56,157 nt of DNA from Bacillota bacterium (GTDB lineage Bacteria > Bacillota_I > Bacilli_A > RF39 > UBA660). The translations under genes were made by a program, and so were the position numbers. The stretch is taken from the NCBI GenBank assembly GCA_021771185.1, contig JAETPN010000007.1, positions 1 to 56,157 of the forward strand, read 5' to 3'. The notes under the pieces are model-generated. The model was given only the letters and a program-made list of their open reading frames with translations, was not told where the DNA came from and did no database searches. Shown piece by piece: positions 36,495-44,799 of this stretch (position 1 is the first letter of the stretch; each line of letters opens with the position of its first letter).

Positions 36495-36946
36495 ACTTTC
36501 TTTTTCGGTGTTAAAAAATTATATTTTTCTAGTTCTTCTTGTGTGAATAGAAAACCGTGTTTAAAACGCTCATATCGAGCTTTTTTAAAATAGTCATCTT
36601 TCATTTTTGAATATGCAGTTAAAATCTCTTCACGAGAAATTTTTTTGATAATTTCAATATCTGAGCAACAGAACATATCATAATATCCATAGTAATCATC
36701 ATCGTATGATTGAATTTTACCAAATCCACGCACAAGACAAAATTCCCTATGTACAGGACTACATAATGTATCTTCTAAACGCAAACAAAAGTGAAACCCT
36801 TGACTACCAAAAGAAACATGATTTTCATGATACTGTTTTCCTACTTCGAATTGAAAATTTTGACGTCCAACTAGACCTGGGGCAAAAACTTTATACCCAT
36901 ACACTTCAACAATTTCACCATTTTTCTGAATTATTTTTCCTTCCAT
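36479..36946 (-). CDS. uncharacterised protein resembling the DUF7666 type
   Basis: 155 residues. Core FQFEVGKQYHENHVSFGSQGFHFC, then a FCLVRGFGKIQSYDDD segment and a hydrophilic C-terminus with a Lys/Arg tail. The pattern K-V-F, F-x-Y/F-x-VGK-x-Y, GFHFC is one I associate with an uncharacterised family (DUF7666-like) common in phage and gut bacteria; from memory only. It overlaps the end of ksgA by 16 bp, so it is coupled to ksgA. Confidence 0.55.
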   Translation of the reverse strand: MEGKIIQKNGEIVEVYGYKVFAPGLVGRQNFQFEVGKQYHENHVSFGSQGFHFCLRLEDTLCSPVHREFCLVRGFGKIQSYDDDYYGYYDMFCCSDIEIIKKISREEILTAYSKMKDDYFKKARYERFKHGFLFTQEELEKYNFLTPKKKVKSLR

Positions 36947-37770
36947 AAAGCATTACTCATTTCTACAAAGTGTTCTAACGTTAAATGTTCTGCACGAACA
37001 CTTAAATCTAAATTATATTTTTTTAATACGTGTTCTACAGTTTCCAAATCATAGTGTTTTAAGTTATTTCTTAATGTCTTTCGTTTTTGCTTAAAACTAT
37101 CACGAACTAGTTTAAAAAAGTACTCTGGATTATTTACCATTAATTTCGTTTCTTTCTTTTGAAATTCAACTACGATACTATCTACATTTGGTTTGGGTAA
37201 AAAAACATTTTTACTAATATCCATCACTTTTTTAATATCAAAATAATAATCTAAAAAGACTGTAAGCGAACCATAATCTTTGGTTCCAGGAACAGCTTTA
37301 AAACGATCTCCTACTTCTTTTTGTACCATCACCACAATTTTATCAACATCTATTTCATCTTCTATTAATTTTACAATAATTGGCGTTGTAATATAATAAG
37401 GAAGATTCGCCACAACATATAATTTTTTGTAACTATACTTTTTTAATTCATCTTTGACATTACTTTTTAAAAAATCTTCAAAGATAATTTTGACATTCTT
37501 TTTCTCTTTTAATGTAGCATCTAAAACAGGTTTTAATTTATGATCTATTTCATAACAAAGGACCATTCCAGCATGATCACATAACCCATAAGTTAAAGAT
37601 CCTGCTCCTGGACCAATTTCTAATACAAGCGTATCTTTATCTACACCAGCCCTAGATATAATCCCTGTAATAATATTTTCATCGACAATAAAATTCTGAC
37701 CAAAATTCTTTTTAATATTAAAACCATTTTCTTCAAGTAATTGTTTCATTTTTACAGGAGAATATAACAT
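36931..37770 (-). CDS. ksgA: 16S rRNA (A1518/A1519-N6,N6)-dimethyltransferase
   Basis: 279 residues. NFGQNFIVD, AdoMet-binding VLEIGPGAGSLT, and the catalytic NLPYYITTPII. Dimethylates two adjacent adenines in helix 45 as a late step of 30S assembly. Starts after GGGGTGA. In Bacillus rnmV lies just before ksgA; here it is missing and yabE-like precedes directly. Confidence 0.96.
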   Translation of the reverse strand: MLYSPVKMKQLLEENGFNIKKNFGQNFIVDENIITGIISRAGVDKDTLVLEIGPGAGSLTYGLCDHAGMVLCYEIDHKLKPVLDATLKEKKNVKIIFEDFLKSNVKDELKKYSYKKLYVVANLPYYITTPIIVKLIEDEIDVDKIVVMVQKEVGDRFKAVPGTKDYGSLTVFLDYYFDIKKVMDISKNVFLPKPNVDSIVVEFQKKETKLMVNNPEYFFKLVRDSFKQKRKTLRNNLKHYDLETVEHVLKKYNLDLSVRAEHLTLEHFVEMSNALWKEK

Positions 37771-37862
37771 AAAATCACCCCTTTCTTTTTATCATTTTCT
37801 ATTTTTATTAGAGCATCATTTCTTAATAGAATAGCATATAACATATGAAAAGTAAAGAATTT

Positions 37863-37889
37863 AAAAAATGAGGATTTTACCATCCCCAT
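37863..37889 (-). terminator. terminator of the 3D-domain gene with stop codon in the loop
   Basis: Minus strand: stem ATGGGGAT / ATCCTCAT (one G-U), loop GGTAAA that holds the TAA stop (37877-37879), then T6. Confidence 0.8.
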
Positions 37890-38578
37890 CTTTGTACACT
37901 AAATTTTACATGGCTTCCTGAGGTGTTTCCATAACGAACAGCAGCATTACTTTCATAAGCTAAATCAATCCATACAGTTCCTTTTTTCCAAGCATTTACC
38001 ATCGAAGCCCCACTATCTAAGACAATTGCTAAATAAGGTTCTACTTTTCCATTATCAATTTTCATCACTGTTCCACAGGGAAACTTATCACGTGCGGCAG
38101 ATAGGATACGTACTTGTCCAAATTCTGTATCATGATAATAAATTCCATCATGAATTAAACTATGTTTTTTCCCTTCTCTTGTATAACAAGCAACATTTCC
38201 TACTTTACTACAACCGGGACAATCTGGACCATACCCTGAAAGTTTACCCGTATATTCTCCTTGTGCACCTGTTCCTTGTTCCACAACTTCAGGTGTCATT
38301 TCACGAAGAACTTTTTCTTGTTTCTTTTCATCAACATAAACAACACCATCAATTCCTTTGGTAACCACTTTAGAAATCGTCGAAGGAACCTTTTCATTAT
38401 AACGAATAACGGTTGTATGTTCAATTACTTTATTATTTGCATTCAAACTTTTATGAATCGTTGTATTTGAGGCGATTAAACTTGTCGTTGTAAGTGTAAA
38501 ACTATGAAATAAAGAAATCATAGAAACAACTAAAATACGAACGATTTTACTAAGTACATCCAGTAAATAAATGTTCAT
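37877..38578 (-). CDS. YabE-like secreted 3D-domain protein
   Basis: 233 residues. N-terminal hydrophobic anchor or signal (residues ~10-38, IVRILVVSMISLFH). A beta-rich stretch reminiscent of a G5 or DUF348-type region (HTTVIRYNEKVPSTI), then a 3D (Asp-Asp-Asp) domain: SGYGPDCPGCS, SAARDKFPCGTVMKI, AIVLDSGASM. Such RlpA-fold domains occur in cell-wall lytic proteins of Bacillota. Sits between tatD and ksgA, exactly where yabE is in Bacillus. Shorter than YabE (437 aa). Confidence 0.8.
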   Translation of the reverse strand: MNIYLLDVLSKIVRILVVSMISLFHSFTLTTTSLIASNTTIHKSLNANNKVIEHTTVIRYNEKVPSTISKVVTKGIDGVVYVDEKKQEKVLREMTPEVVEQGTGAQGEYTGKLSGYGPDCPGCSKVGNVACYTREGKKHSLIHDGIYYHDTEFGQVRILSAARDKFPCGTVMKIDNGKVEPYLAIVLDSGASMVNAWKKGTVWIDLAYESNAAVRYGNTSGSHVKFSVQRWGW

Positions 38579-38609
38579 GACAATAAATCACTTCCTCATT
38601 GGTACTATA

Positions 38610-38638
38610 ATTTTATCATAGTTATAAATTCAAGTCAA
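38610..38638 (-). promoter_or_regulatory. promoter of the 3D-domain gene
   Basis: -35 TTGACT (38633-38638), 17-bp spacer, -10 TAAAAT (38610-38615). The stop codon of tatD (38622-38624) lies in the spacer. Confidence 0.65.
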
Positions 38639-39374
38639 ATTGGGAAATACTGGTTTGAAGCGTTGTTTTTAATACATTTTCCAATGTAGTGTTTTTTATT
38701 TCAGCAATTTTTTTTGCGACATAATAAATATTATATGGTTCATTTTTTTGTCCTCGAAATGGTTCTGGTGTAAGATATGGACTATCTGTTTCTAAAAGCA
38801 AATCTTCTAAATCTAACGCTTCGACACTTTCTTGTAAGTGTCTACCATTTTTAAAAGTAATAACTCCACCAATACCAAATTTCACACCTAACTTTTTAAA
38901 TTTCAATGCCATTTCTTTACTATAACTATAACAGTGAAGAACAATTTTTAAATCTTCTTTATATTGTTTTAATATTTCATACGTATCTAGAGCCGCATCT
39001 CTACTATGAATAACTACTGTTTTATGATATTTTTTCGCAAACTCTAATTGTTTTATAAAAAGTTCTTTCTGGTTCTCTTTATGATCCTTATCCCAATAAT
39101 AATCTAAGCCAATTTCACCAATACCGACAATTTTAGGATCATTCATATGTTTTTCAAGTTCCTCTAAATCTTCTTGTTGATAAGTAGATGCTTCTTCTGG
39201 ATGAAATCCTATCGTTCCATAAATATTATCGTGTGTTTGAACTAATTCTAAAACACGAAGATTTCCTTTCTTGCTTGCACCAGACGCAATCATATAATGA
39301 TCTTTCATATGATCTATGACTTGTTCTATGTTTTCATAATCTTCTATATCTAAATGACAATGTGTATCAATCAT
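38622..39374 (-). CDS. tatD: TatD family metal-dependent DNase/hydrolase
   Basis: 250 residues from ATG at 39374 (MIDTHCHLD), where GGAGG is seven bases upstream; a longer frame upstream reads a hydrophobic unlikely N-terminus. HxH metal motif in THCHLD, IGEIGLDYYW, VIHSRDA, LHCYSYS, and LLETDSPYLTPEPFRG. TIM-barrel nuclease likely involved in DNA repair. Between metG and yabE, as in Bacillus. Confidence 0.94.
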   Translation of the reverse strand: MIDTHCHLDIEDYENIEQVIDHMKDHYMIASGASKKGNLRVLELVQTHDNIYGTIGFHPEEASTYQQEDLEELEKHMNDPKIVGIGEIGLDYYWDKDHKENQKELFIKQLEFAKKYHKTVVIHSRDAALDTYEILKQYKEDLKIVLHCYSYSKEMALKFKKLGVKFGIGGVITFKNGRHLQESVEALDLEDLLLETDSPYLTPEPFRGQKNEPYNIYYVAKKIAEIKNTTLENVLKTTLQTSISQFDLNL

Positions 39375-39430
39375 AAAAATTCCTCCAAACAAAAAAATTA
39401 TACCATAACCAGGGTACAATTTCTATGATG

Positions 39431-39607
39431 TTAATTTAAACTTTGGTCACTTTTTCTAAGATAAATAAATCTTACAATACCATAAACTAAGAAACAAAAG
39501 TAAATCACATCGTACACATTAAATGAAGCAATCATGCTTCCAAACACAAGTACAGCTACAATCCCTAAAACTAACACGATTGACCACATATTATTTTCAG
39601 TTTTCAT
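39431..39607 (-). CDS. small membrane protein, 58 aa
   Basis: ATG at 39607 with AGGAGAG five bases upstream. The peptide begins MKTENNMWSIVLVLGIVAVL, and has two hydrophobic helices (residues 8-30 and 33-50) followed by a short charged tail (RKSDQSLN). Not recognised. It sits between metG and tatD, a gap of about 350 bases otherwise; the codon pattern supports a real gene. Confidence 0.6.
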   Translation of the reverse strand: MKTENNMWSIVLVLGIVAVLVFGSMIASFNVYDVIYFCFLVYGIVRFIYLRKSDQSLN

Positions 39608-39715
39608 ATTTTCTCTCCTATGATATATAGCTCACTACTTTTCCATAATATCATAGTTTATATAGTATTTCCCAGATTTTTATTCGAAAAATTTCGACAT
39701 TTTACACTACTAGAC

Positions 39716-39741
39716 AAAAAAATGGAGTTATTTCTCCATTT
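39716..39741 (-). terminator. metG terminator with stop codon in the loop
   Basis: Minus strand: AAATGGAG-AAATAA-CTCCATTT, then T run. The metG TAA is the end of the 6-base loop (39728-39730). Confidence 0.85.
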
Positions 39742-41299
39742 CTTCAATTTCAACTAATTTCTTTTCCTTATCTATACGTTCAAATAATGGATGTGGATCA
39801 TTTAAATGACTTCCTACATCTAATCCATTAAAGTCATCCAAAGAGTCCATATATCTATTTTCTGTATTTAATTGATGAAAGATTTCATTCGCAGTATCTG
39901 GCAAGAAAGCCTGTAATAATACTGTCCCATGACGAATAGCTTCTAATAAGTGATATAGCACGGTCGCAAGACGATCTTTTTTCTCAGGATCTTTCGCAAG
40001 TACCCATGGCATGGTTTCATCAATATATTTATTACTTCTTCTAAATATTTCAAAAAGTTCATCTAAAGCACTCGAAATACGTAGTTCGTTCATCTCTCTC
40101 TCTACTTTATCTTTTGCAGATAATATCGTAGTAATAAATTCTTGATCCATTTCTTCTTTCGCTGATGGTTCTAAAATTTCACCATCAAAATACTTTTTGG
40201 ACATACTAATGGTACGATTTACTAAATTACCTAAAACATTCGCTAAGTCAGAGTTAATTCGTTCTATAATTAATTCATATGTAATCGTTCCATCACTACT
40301 AAATGGTATCTCATGTAACAAGTAATAACGAATTGCATCTACACCAAAGAGAGATACTAAATCGTCCGCATACATAATATTTCCTTTACTTTTACTCATC
40401 TTATCATTTCCGTATAAAATCCATGGATGTCCAAAGATTTTATGTGGCATTTCTAGTCCTAAAGCATGAAGCATAATAGGCCAGTAAATGGTGTGGAAAC
40501 GTAAGATATCTTTCCCAATTAAGTGAACATCCGCAGGCCAATATTTATGAAAGTCTTCACTAGAATTTCCATCTACATCATAACCTAAAAAGGTAATATA
40601 ATTACTTAACGCATCAATCCAAACATAAATCACATGGTTTTCATCAAACGTTACAGGTACTCCCCATTTAAAAGATGTACGCGATACACATAAATCTTGT
40701 AATCCTGGTTTAATAAAATTATTCATGATTTCATTCTTACGACTCTCTGGTTCAATAAAATGTGGATGCGTTTCAATATATTCTTCTAACCATGCAGAAT
40801 ATTTTCCTAATTTAAAGAAATAAGCTTCTTCACTTTCTTTATGAACTTCACGTCCACAATCAGGACATTTTCCATCAACTAATTGGTTTTCTGTAAAAAA
40901 AGATTCACATGGTGTACAATAAAGTCCTTCATATTGTCCTTTATAAATATCACCTTGATCATATAACTTTTTAAATATTTTAGAAACCATTTCTTTATGT
41001 GATGGATTCGTTGTACGTACAAAACGATCATAACTTGTATTCATCGTATCCCAAATACGTCGTACTTCTAAGGCTACATTATCAACAAATTCTTGAGGTT
41101 TTTGTCCAGCAGTTGATGCCTTTTCTTCAATTTTTTGTCCGTGTTCATCTGTCCCCGTTTGAAAATAAACATCATATCCCGTTAATCTTTTATAACGCGC
41201 AATCGCATCTGCGAGAACAATTTCGTAAGTATTTCCGATATGTGGTTTTCCTGAAGTATAAGTAATTGCTGTTGAAATATAAAATTTTTCTTTTTCCAT
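39728..41299 (-). CDS. metG: methionyl-tRNA synthetase, short form
   Basis: 523 residues. Class I synthetase motifs GKPHIGNTYE (HIGH-type) and KMSKSKGN; a zinc-knuckle insertion with CTPCESFF and CPDCGREV. It lacks the ~120-residue C-terminal EMAP-like tRNA-binding domain present in Bacillus MetS (about 650 residues). Controlled by the T-box leader directly upstream. Start after GGGAGG. Confidence 0.95.
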   Translation of the reverse strand: MEKEKFYISTAITYTSGKPHIGNTYEIVLADAIARYKRLTGYDVYFQTGTDEHGQKIEEKASTAGQKPQEFVDNVALEVRRIWDTMNTSYDRFVRTTNPSHKEMVSKIFKKLYDQGDIYKGQYEGLYCTPCESFFTENQLVDGKCPDCGREVHKESEEAYFFKLGKYSAWLEEYIETHPHFIEPESRKNEIMNNFIKPGLQDLCVSRTSFKWGVPVTFDENHVIYVWIDALSNYITFLGYDVDGNSSEDFHKYWPADVHLIGKDILRFHTIYWPIMLHALGLEMPHKIFGHPWILYGNDKMSKSKGNIMYADDLVSLFGVDAIRYYLLHEIPFSSDGTITYELIIERINSDLANVLGNLVNRTISMSKKYFDGEILEPSAKEEMDQEFITTILSAKDKVEREMNELRISSALDELFEIFRRSNKYIDETMPWVLAKDPEKKDRLATVLYHLLEAIRHGTVLLQAFLPDTANEIFHQLNTENRYMDSLDDFNGLDVGSHLNDPHPLFERIDKEKKLVEIEEMEK

Positions 41300-41347
41300 A
41301 AGTTTCCTCCCTTATCAAGTACTTTTATATTCTATGACATAAAATAT

Positions 41348-41561
41348 AAAAAAACACCCATCCAATAAGGACGTGTGTTACGTGGTACCACCTTAATTTA
41401 TAATACAAAATGTATTACCTTATCACTTAACGCGTGTAACGTTGTCACCTATTCGATAACAAAGCTCCAGAGCCATTCGAAATAACTTCAATCTTTGTTT
41501 TCACCAACCACAAAGTCTCTAAAAAATCCATTATTTTTCTTTCCTTCAAAGCCTTCACTTT
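41348..41561 (-). ncRNA. T-box leader of metG
   Basis: The transcript starts near 41561 and includes GGTTGGTGAAAAC (Stem I loop), a specifier loop GAATGG with AUG at 41474-41476, CTCTGGAG after it, the T-box core AAGGTGGTACCACG (41381-41394), and a terminator ACACACGTCC / GGATGGGTGT followed by T7 (41348-41379). Uncharged tRNA-Met would stabilise the antiterminator and let metG be transcribed. UGG could be read in the same loop, but AUG fits the downstream gene. Confidence 0.9.
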
Positions 41562-41567
41562 GGTCGT

Positions 41568-41596
41568 ATTATAACATAGTTTTCTTATGACTTCAA
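41568..41596 (-). promoter_or_regulatory. promoter of the metG T-box
   Basis: -35 TTGAAG (41591-41596), 17-bp spacer, -10 TATAAT (41568-41573) on the minus strand. Confidence 0.8.
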
Positions 41597-41606
41597 GTAT
41601 TTCATC

Positions 41607-42140
41607 TTATTCTTCTAAATATTTAGATAAAAAATTCGTCGCCATTCCAATAATTTTTCCATCCATTTCTGTCACTGGTTCATCTAGGGAAAAAGCAATC
41701 ACTAACCCATACGCATCCCCACCACTAATAATCGATTGAATCGTATACGTACATTGTTCTTTTTTATCCGCAATAAATTCTATTTCTTTTTCATGCGTTT
41801 CTACAATATTTTCTCTCACCTTTAATGCTCGTTCCAAAGATTCACTAATGGTTCCGTTTTCATATTCTTTCTTTAATGGACCACTTGCCGCTAGTACCAT
41901 ATCACCATCCGTAATTAAAATATTTTTCTTTAATAAGGAATAAAGAGAATCTGCTAGAACACCCACAAAACTCTCCATATTATTCATTAATGAGTATTTT
42001 TTTAAGACAATTTGATTTTCTTTATCAATAAATATTTCTAAGTTTTCACCCTCTTTAATACGTAAGTTTTTTCTTATTTCTTTTGGAATAACAATTCTTC
42101 CTAAATCATCAATACGACGTACAACTCCTGTTGCCTTCAT
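41607..42140 (-). CDS. spoVT: SpoVT-like AbrB-family transcription regulator
   Basis: 177 residues. Swapped-hairpin AbrB DNA-binding domain at residues 1-50 (MKATGVVRRIDDLGRIVIPK, IRKNLRIKEGENLEIF), followed by a GAF-like domain (residues ~55-177). Length and layout match Bacillus SpoVT (178), not AbrB (94). In Bacillus SpoVT lies next to mfd, and here only ppaC and one unknown gene separate them. SpoVT tunes sigma-G genes in spore formers; in a non-spore-former it would be a general regulator. Confidence 0.85.
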   Translation of the reverse strand: MKATGVVRRIDDLGRIVIPKEIRKNLRIKEGENLEIFIDKENQIVLKKYSLMNNMESFVGVLADSLYSLLKKNILITDGDMVLAASGPLKKEYENGTISESLERALKVRENIVETHEKEIEFIADKKEQCTYTIQSIISGGDAYGLVIAFSLDEPVTEMDGKIIGMATNFLSKYLEE

Positions 42141-42223
42141 AAATACCTCACTTTCTATAAGATATTTTTAGCTTGTTTTCCTTGTTTTATACCATCGTTT
42201 TAAAATTTTTACAAATAAGTATA

Positions 42224-42247
42224 TAAAAAAAATGTGATAACACATTT
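42224..42247 (-). terminator. terminator of the 42261-42923 gene
   Basis: Minus strand: AAATGTG-TTAT-CACATTT followed by T6-8. Confidence 0.8.
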
Positions 42248-42260
42248 CTTTAAAAACGAT

Positions 42261-42923
42261 TTATTTTTTTCCTAATTTTTTTACTTTCACTTTCCTTGGT
42301 TGAACCTCTAAATATTCTGGATGAAATTTTTTTAAAATCTCTAAAAATTCTTTTTGAGATATCTCACCTGATGATCTATAAACAGATTTACATTCTTGAA
42401 CTCCCCAGGTATGTATATCTATATAATTATCAGTACATTCATATTTAGTATTTGTAAAAATATCATAATAGCCATTCCAGTGTTTTCTGCCAAAGACATA
42501 TGTACTAGCACCTAATATATTATAACATGTATCAAACCTTCCAGTATGAACATTAAAATCACCACCTGTTTCATTAACTACTTGACGTAATTTTAAAAAA
42601 TAAAGATCTTTACAAGAAATACTATTATTCTGATATTTTGAAGAAGTGTTAAAGAATACATTCTTTCTTTCCTTAACCATATTTTCTAAAATTTCCTTAG
42701 AAACAAAGGAACAATTCGTTATAATTGGAACTAAATTTTTAATTACATCGTCTTTTTTTTCAAAAATACTTAATGGATATTTATCACCATTAAAAATATC
42801 AACCGCGTCATGATAATGTAATCGAACGATGGTATATATATCCTCCGATGAATTGAAAACTCTATTTGCGTTTAAAACACATAAATATAAATTTTCTGTA
42901 GATATTTTTTTTGATGAAAACAT
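42261..42923 (-). CDS. hypothetical protein, 220 aa
   Basis: Not recognised. Soluble, no membrane segment, ending in a basic tail (RKVKVKKLGKK). Features include VFNSSEDIYTIVRLHYHD and DFNVHTGRFDTCYN and an aromatic segment GRKHWNGYYDIFTN. Independently transcribed, with its own terminator, and divergent from ppaC. An accessory insertion next to spoVT. Confidence 0.55.
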   Translation of the reverse strand: MFSSKKISTENLYLCVLNANRVFNSSEDIYTIVRLHYHDAVDIFNGDKYPLSIFEKKDDVIKNLVPIITNCSFVSKEILENMVKERKNVFFNTSSKYQNNSISCKDLYFLKLRQVVNETGGDFNVHTGRFDTCYNILGASTYVFGRKHWNGYYDIFTNTKYECTDNYIDIHTWGVQECKSVYRSSGEISQKEFLEILKKFHPEYLEVQPRKVKVKKLGKK

Positions 42924-43005
42924 TTATATCACTTCCTTTGTTTACATATTATAACATACTTTGATTGTTTATTTCTTTTATATTTAAAAACTTTATCATT
43001 TCAAT

Positions 43006-43034
43006 TTCACTTTTATAAAAAAATGTGATAAAAT
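43006..43034 (+). promoter_or_regulatory. promoter of ppaC
   Basis: -35 TTCACT (43006-43011), 17-bp spacer ending TGA, -10 TAAAAT (43029-43034). Confidence 0.55.
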
Positions 43035-43061
43035 ATTATAACATTTAACAAGGAGGTTTCT

Positions 43062-44681
43062 ATGAATAACATTTTTATTTTTGGACATCAAAAACCAGAT
43101 ACCGATAGTATTACAAGTGCGATTGCGTTATCTTATTTAAAAAATCAATTAGGTGAACACACAGAGGCTAGAGCTTTAGGTTCTTTAAATAAGGAGACTT
43201 TATTTGCTTTAGATTACTTTAAGATGGAAGAACCAAAACGTTTAAATAGTGTACGTATGCAAGTAAAAGATGTTCATTATTTAAAGGATCATTTTATTGA
43301 TACTCATTATTCCGTTTTAGACACATTCAATTACATGATGACTCATCGTATTACAACACTACCTATCATTGATAGAGAAAATCGCAAACTATTAGGTATT
43401 GTATCTATGAAAGATATTTCAAAAGATTTAATTAGTGGAAATATTCATAAATTATATACTTCTTTTGAAAATCTTACGAAAGCTATTGATGGTGAGGAAG
43501 TTCTTCGTTTTGATGATGAAATTACTGGAAATATCATGATCGCATCGTATAGTAAAAAAATGATTTTAAATCATGTAGATTTAAATGAAGATACAATTTT
43601 AATTGTTGGAAACAGGTATGACGTTATTGAACATGCGATTGACTCAAAAGTTAATTGTATTATTTTAACGGGAAATGAAATGATTGATGAACATTTACTT
43701 GAAAAAGCAAAGAAAAATAAAGTTGATATTATTCGTACAAGTCATGATACTTTCTCTACATCAAAACATATTGGATTAAGTAATTATATTGAATCTATTT
43801 TAAATAATCAAAACATTATTACCTTTGATGAAAATGATACCCTAGATTATGTAAAACAAGTAGCGGCAGATGTGAAATACAGTAATTATCCTGTAGTTAA
43901 TAAAGAAGAAGAATGTCTGGGAATTATTCGTTTAGGTGACTTAGATGATGTAGATAAAAAACGTGTGATTTTAGTAGATCATAATGAATATGAACAAAGT
44001 GTTGATGGTCTAAATCAGGCAGAAATTGTAGAAATTATTGATCACCATAAAATTGGTACCATTGGAACAGATCTTCCTATTAATTTCCGTAATATGCCTG
44101 TAGGTAGTACAAACACAATTCTTTATTTACTTTACAAAGAAAATCATATTGAAATACCAAAGAAAATCGCTGGGATGATGTTATCTGGAATTTTATCAGA
44201 TACACTCATTTTAAAATCTCCAACTTCAACAGCGTTTGATAAAGAAGCCTTACTTGCTTTATCAGAGATTGCTGGTGTAGACTATGAAGACTATGGGATG
44301 AAAATGTTTAAAGCTGCATCTTCTTTAGATGGAATGACCAAAGAACAAGTATTATATAGTGATTTCAAGAATTTCCATATGAATGATCATACGGTTGGTA
44401 TTGGACAAGTATTAACCTTAGATATTGAACAAATCAAAAAAGATGAGGATTCTTATATCGAATTATTAAATGAAGAAGCAGAAAATAAGAATTATGATAT
44501 TGTTGGATTATTCATTACAGATATTATTAACCAAGGTTCTTACATTTATTTTAATCATTCAAGTAAAGATGTTTGGAAACATGCCTTTGGGTTGAAAAAA
44601 TTAGAACAAGGAACATTCATTAAAGATTGTATTTCTAGAAAAAAACAAATTGTTCCAGGAATTATGAAAATATTAGATTAA
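43062..44681 (+). CDS. ppaC: CBS/DRTGG-containing manganese-dependent inorganic pyrophosphatase
   Basis: 539 residues, family II PPase (DHH). Motif I HQKPDTDSI (residues ~9-17), an inserted regulatory module with CBS sequences (VLDTFNYMMTHRITTLPIID, GIVSMKDI) and a DRTGG-like core, then VDHNEYEQ and IDHHKIG, and a DHHA2 domain at the end. Long forms of this type are usually regulated by adenine nucleotides through CBS. Hydrolyses PPi from biosynthesis. GGAGG ribosome site; terminator after. Confidence 0.92.
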   Translation: MNNIFIFGHQKPDTDSITSAIALSYLKNQLGEHTEARALGSLNKETLFALDYFKMEEPKRLNSVRMQVKDVHYLKDHFIDTHYSVLDTFNYMMTHRITTLPIIDRENRKLLGIVSMKDISKDLISGNIHKLYTSFENLTKAIDGEEVLRFDDEITGNIMIASYSKKMILNHVDLNEDTILIVGNRYDVIEHAIDSKVNCIILTGNEMIDEHLLEKAKKNKVDIIRTSHDTFSTSKHIGLSNYIESILNNQNIITFDENDTLDYVKQVAADVKYSNYPVVNKEEECLGIIRLGDLDDVDKKRVILVDHNEYEQSVDGLNQAEIVEIIDHHKIGTIGTDLPINFRNMPVGSTNTILYLLYKENHIEIPKKIAGMMLSGILSDTLILKSPTSTAFDKEALLALSEIAGVDYEDYGMKMFKAASSLDGMTKEQVLYSDFKNFHMNDHTVGIGQVLTLDIEQIKKDEDSYIELLNEEAENKNYDIVGLFITDIINQGSYIYFNHSSKDVWKHAFGLKKLEQGTFIKDCISRKKQIVPGIMKILD

Positions 44682-44717
44682 AAAAGAAGTTTTCTTTTAT
44701 GAAAACCTCTTTTTTTT
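44682..44717 (+). terminator. terminator of ppaC
   Basis: Stem AGAAGTTTTC / GAAAACCTCT with one mismatch, loop TTTTAT, T8 tail. Confidence 0.75.
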
Positions 44718-44799
44718 GTTTACATTTTTTTCTTATAAATTTATAGCGCTTATACATTTTCAAAATATTATATTTCTAAGTTGTACCTATATTTATCAA

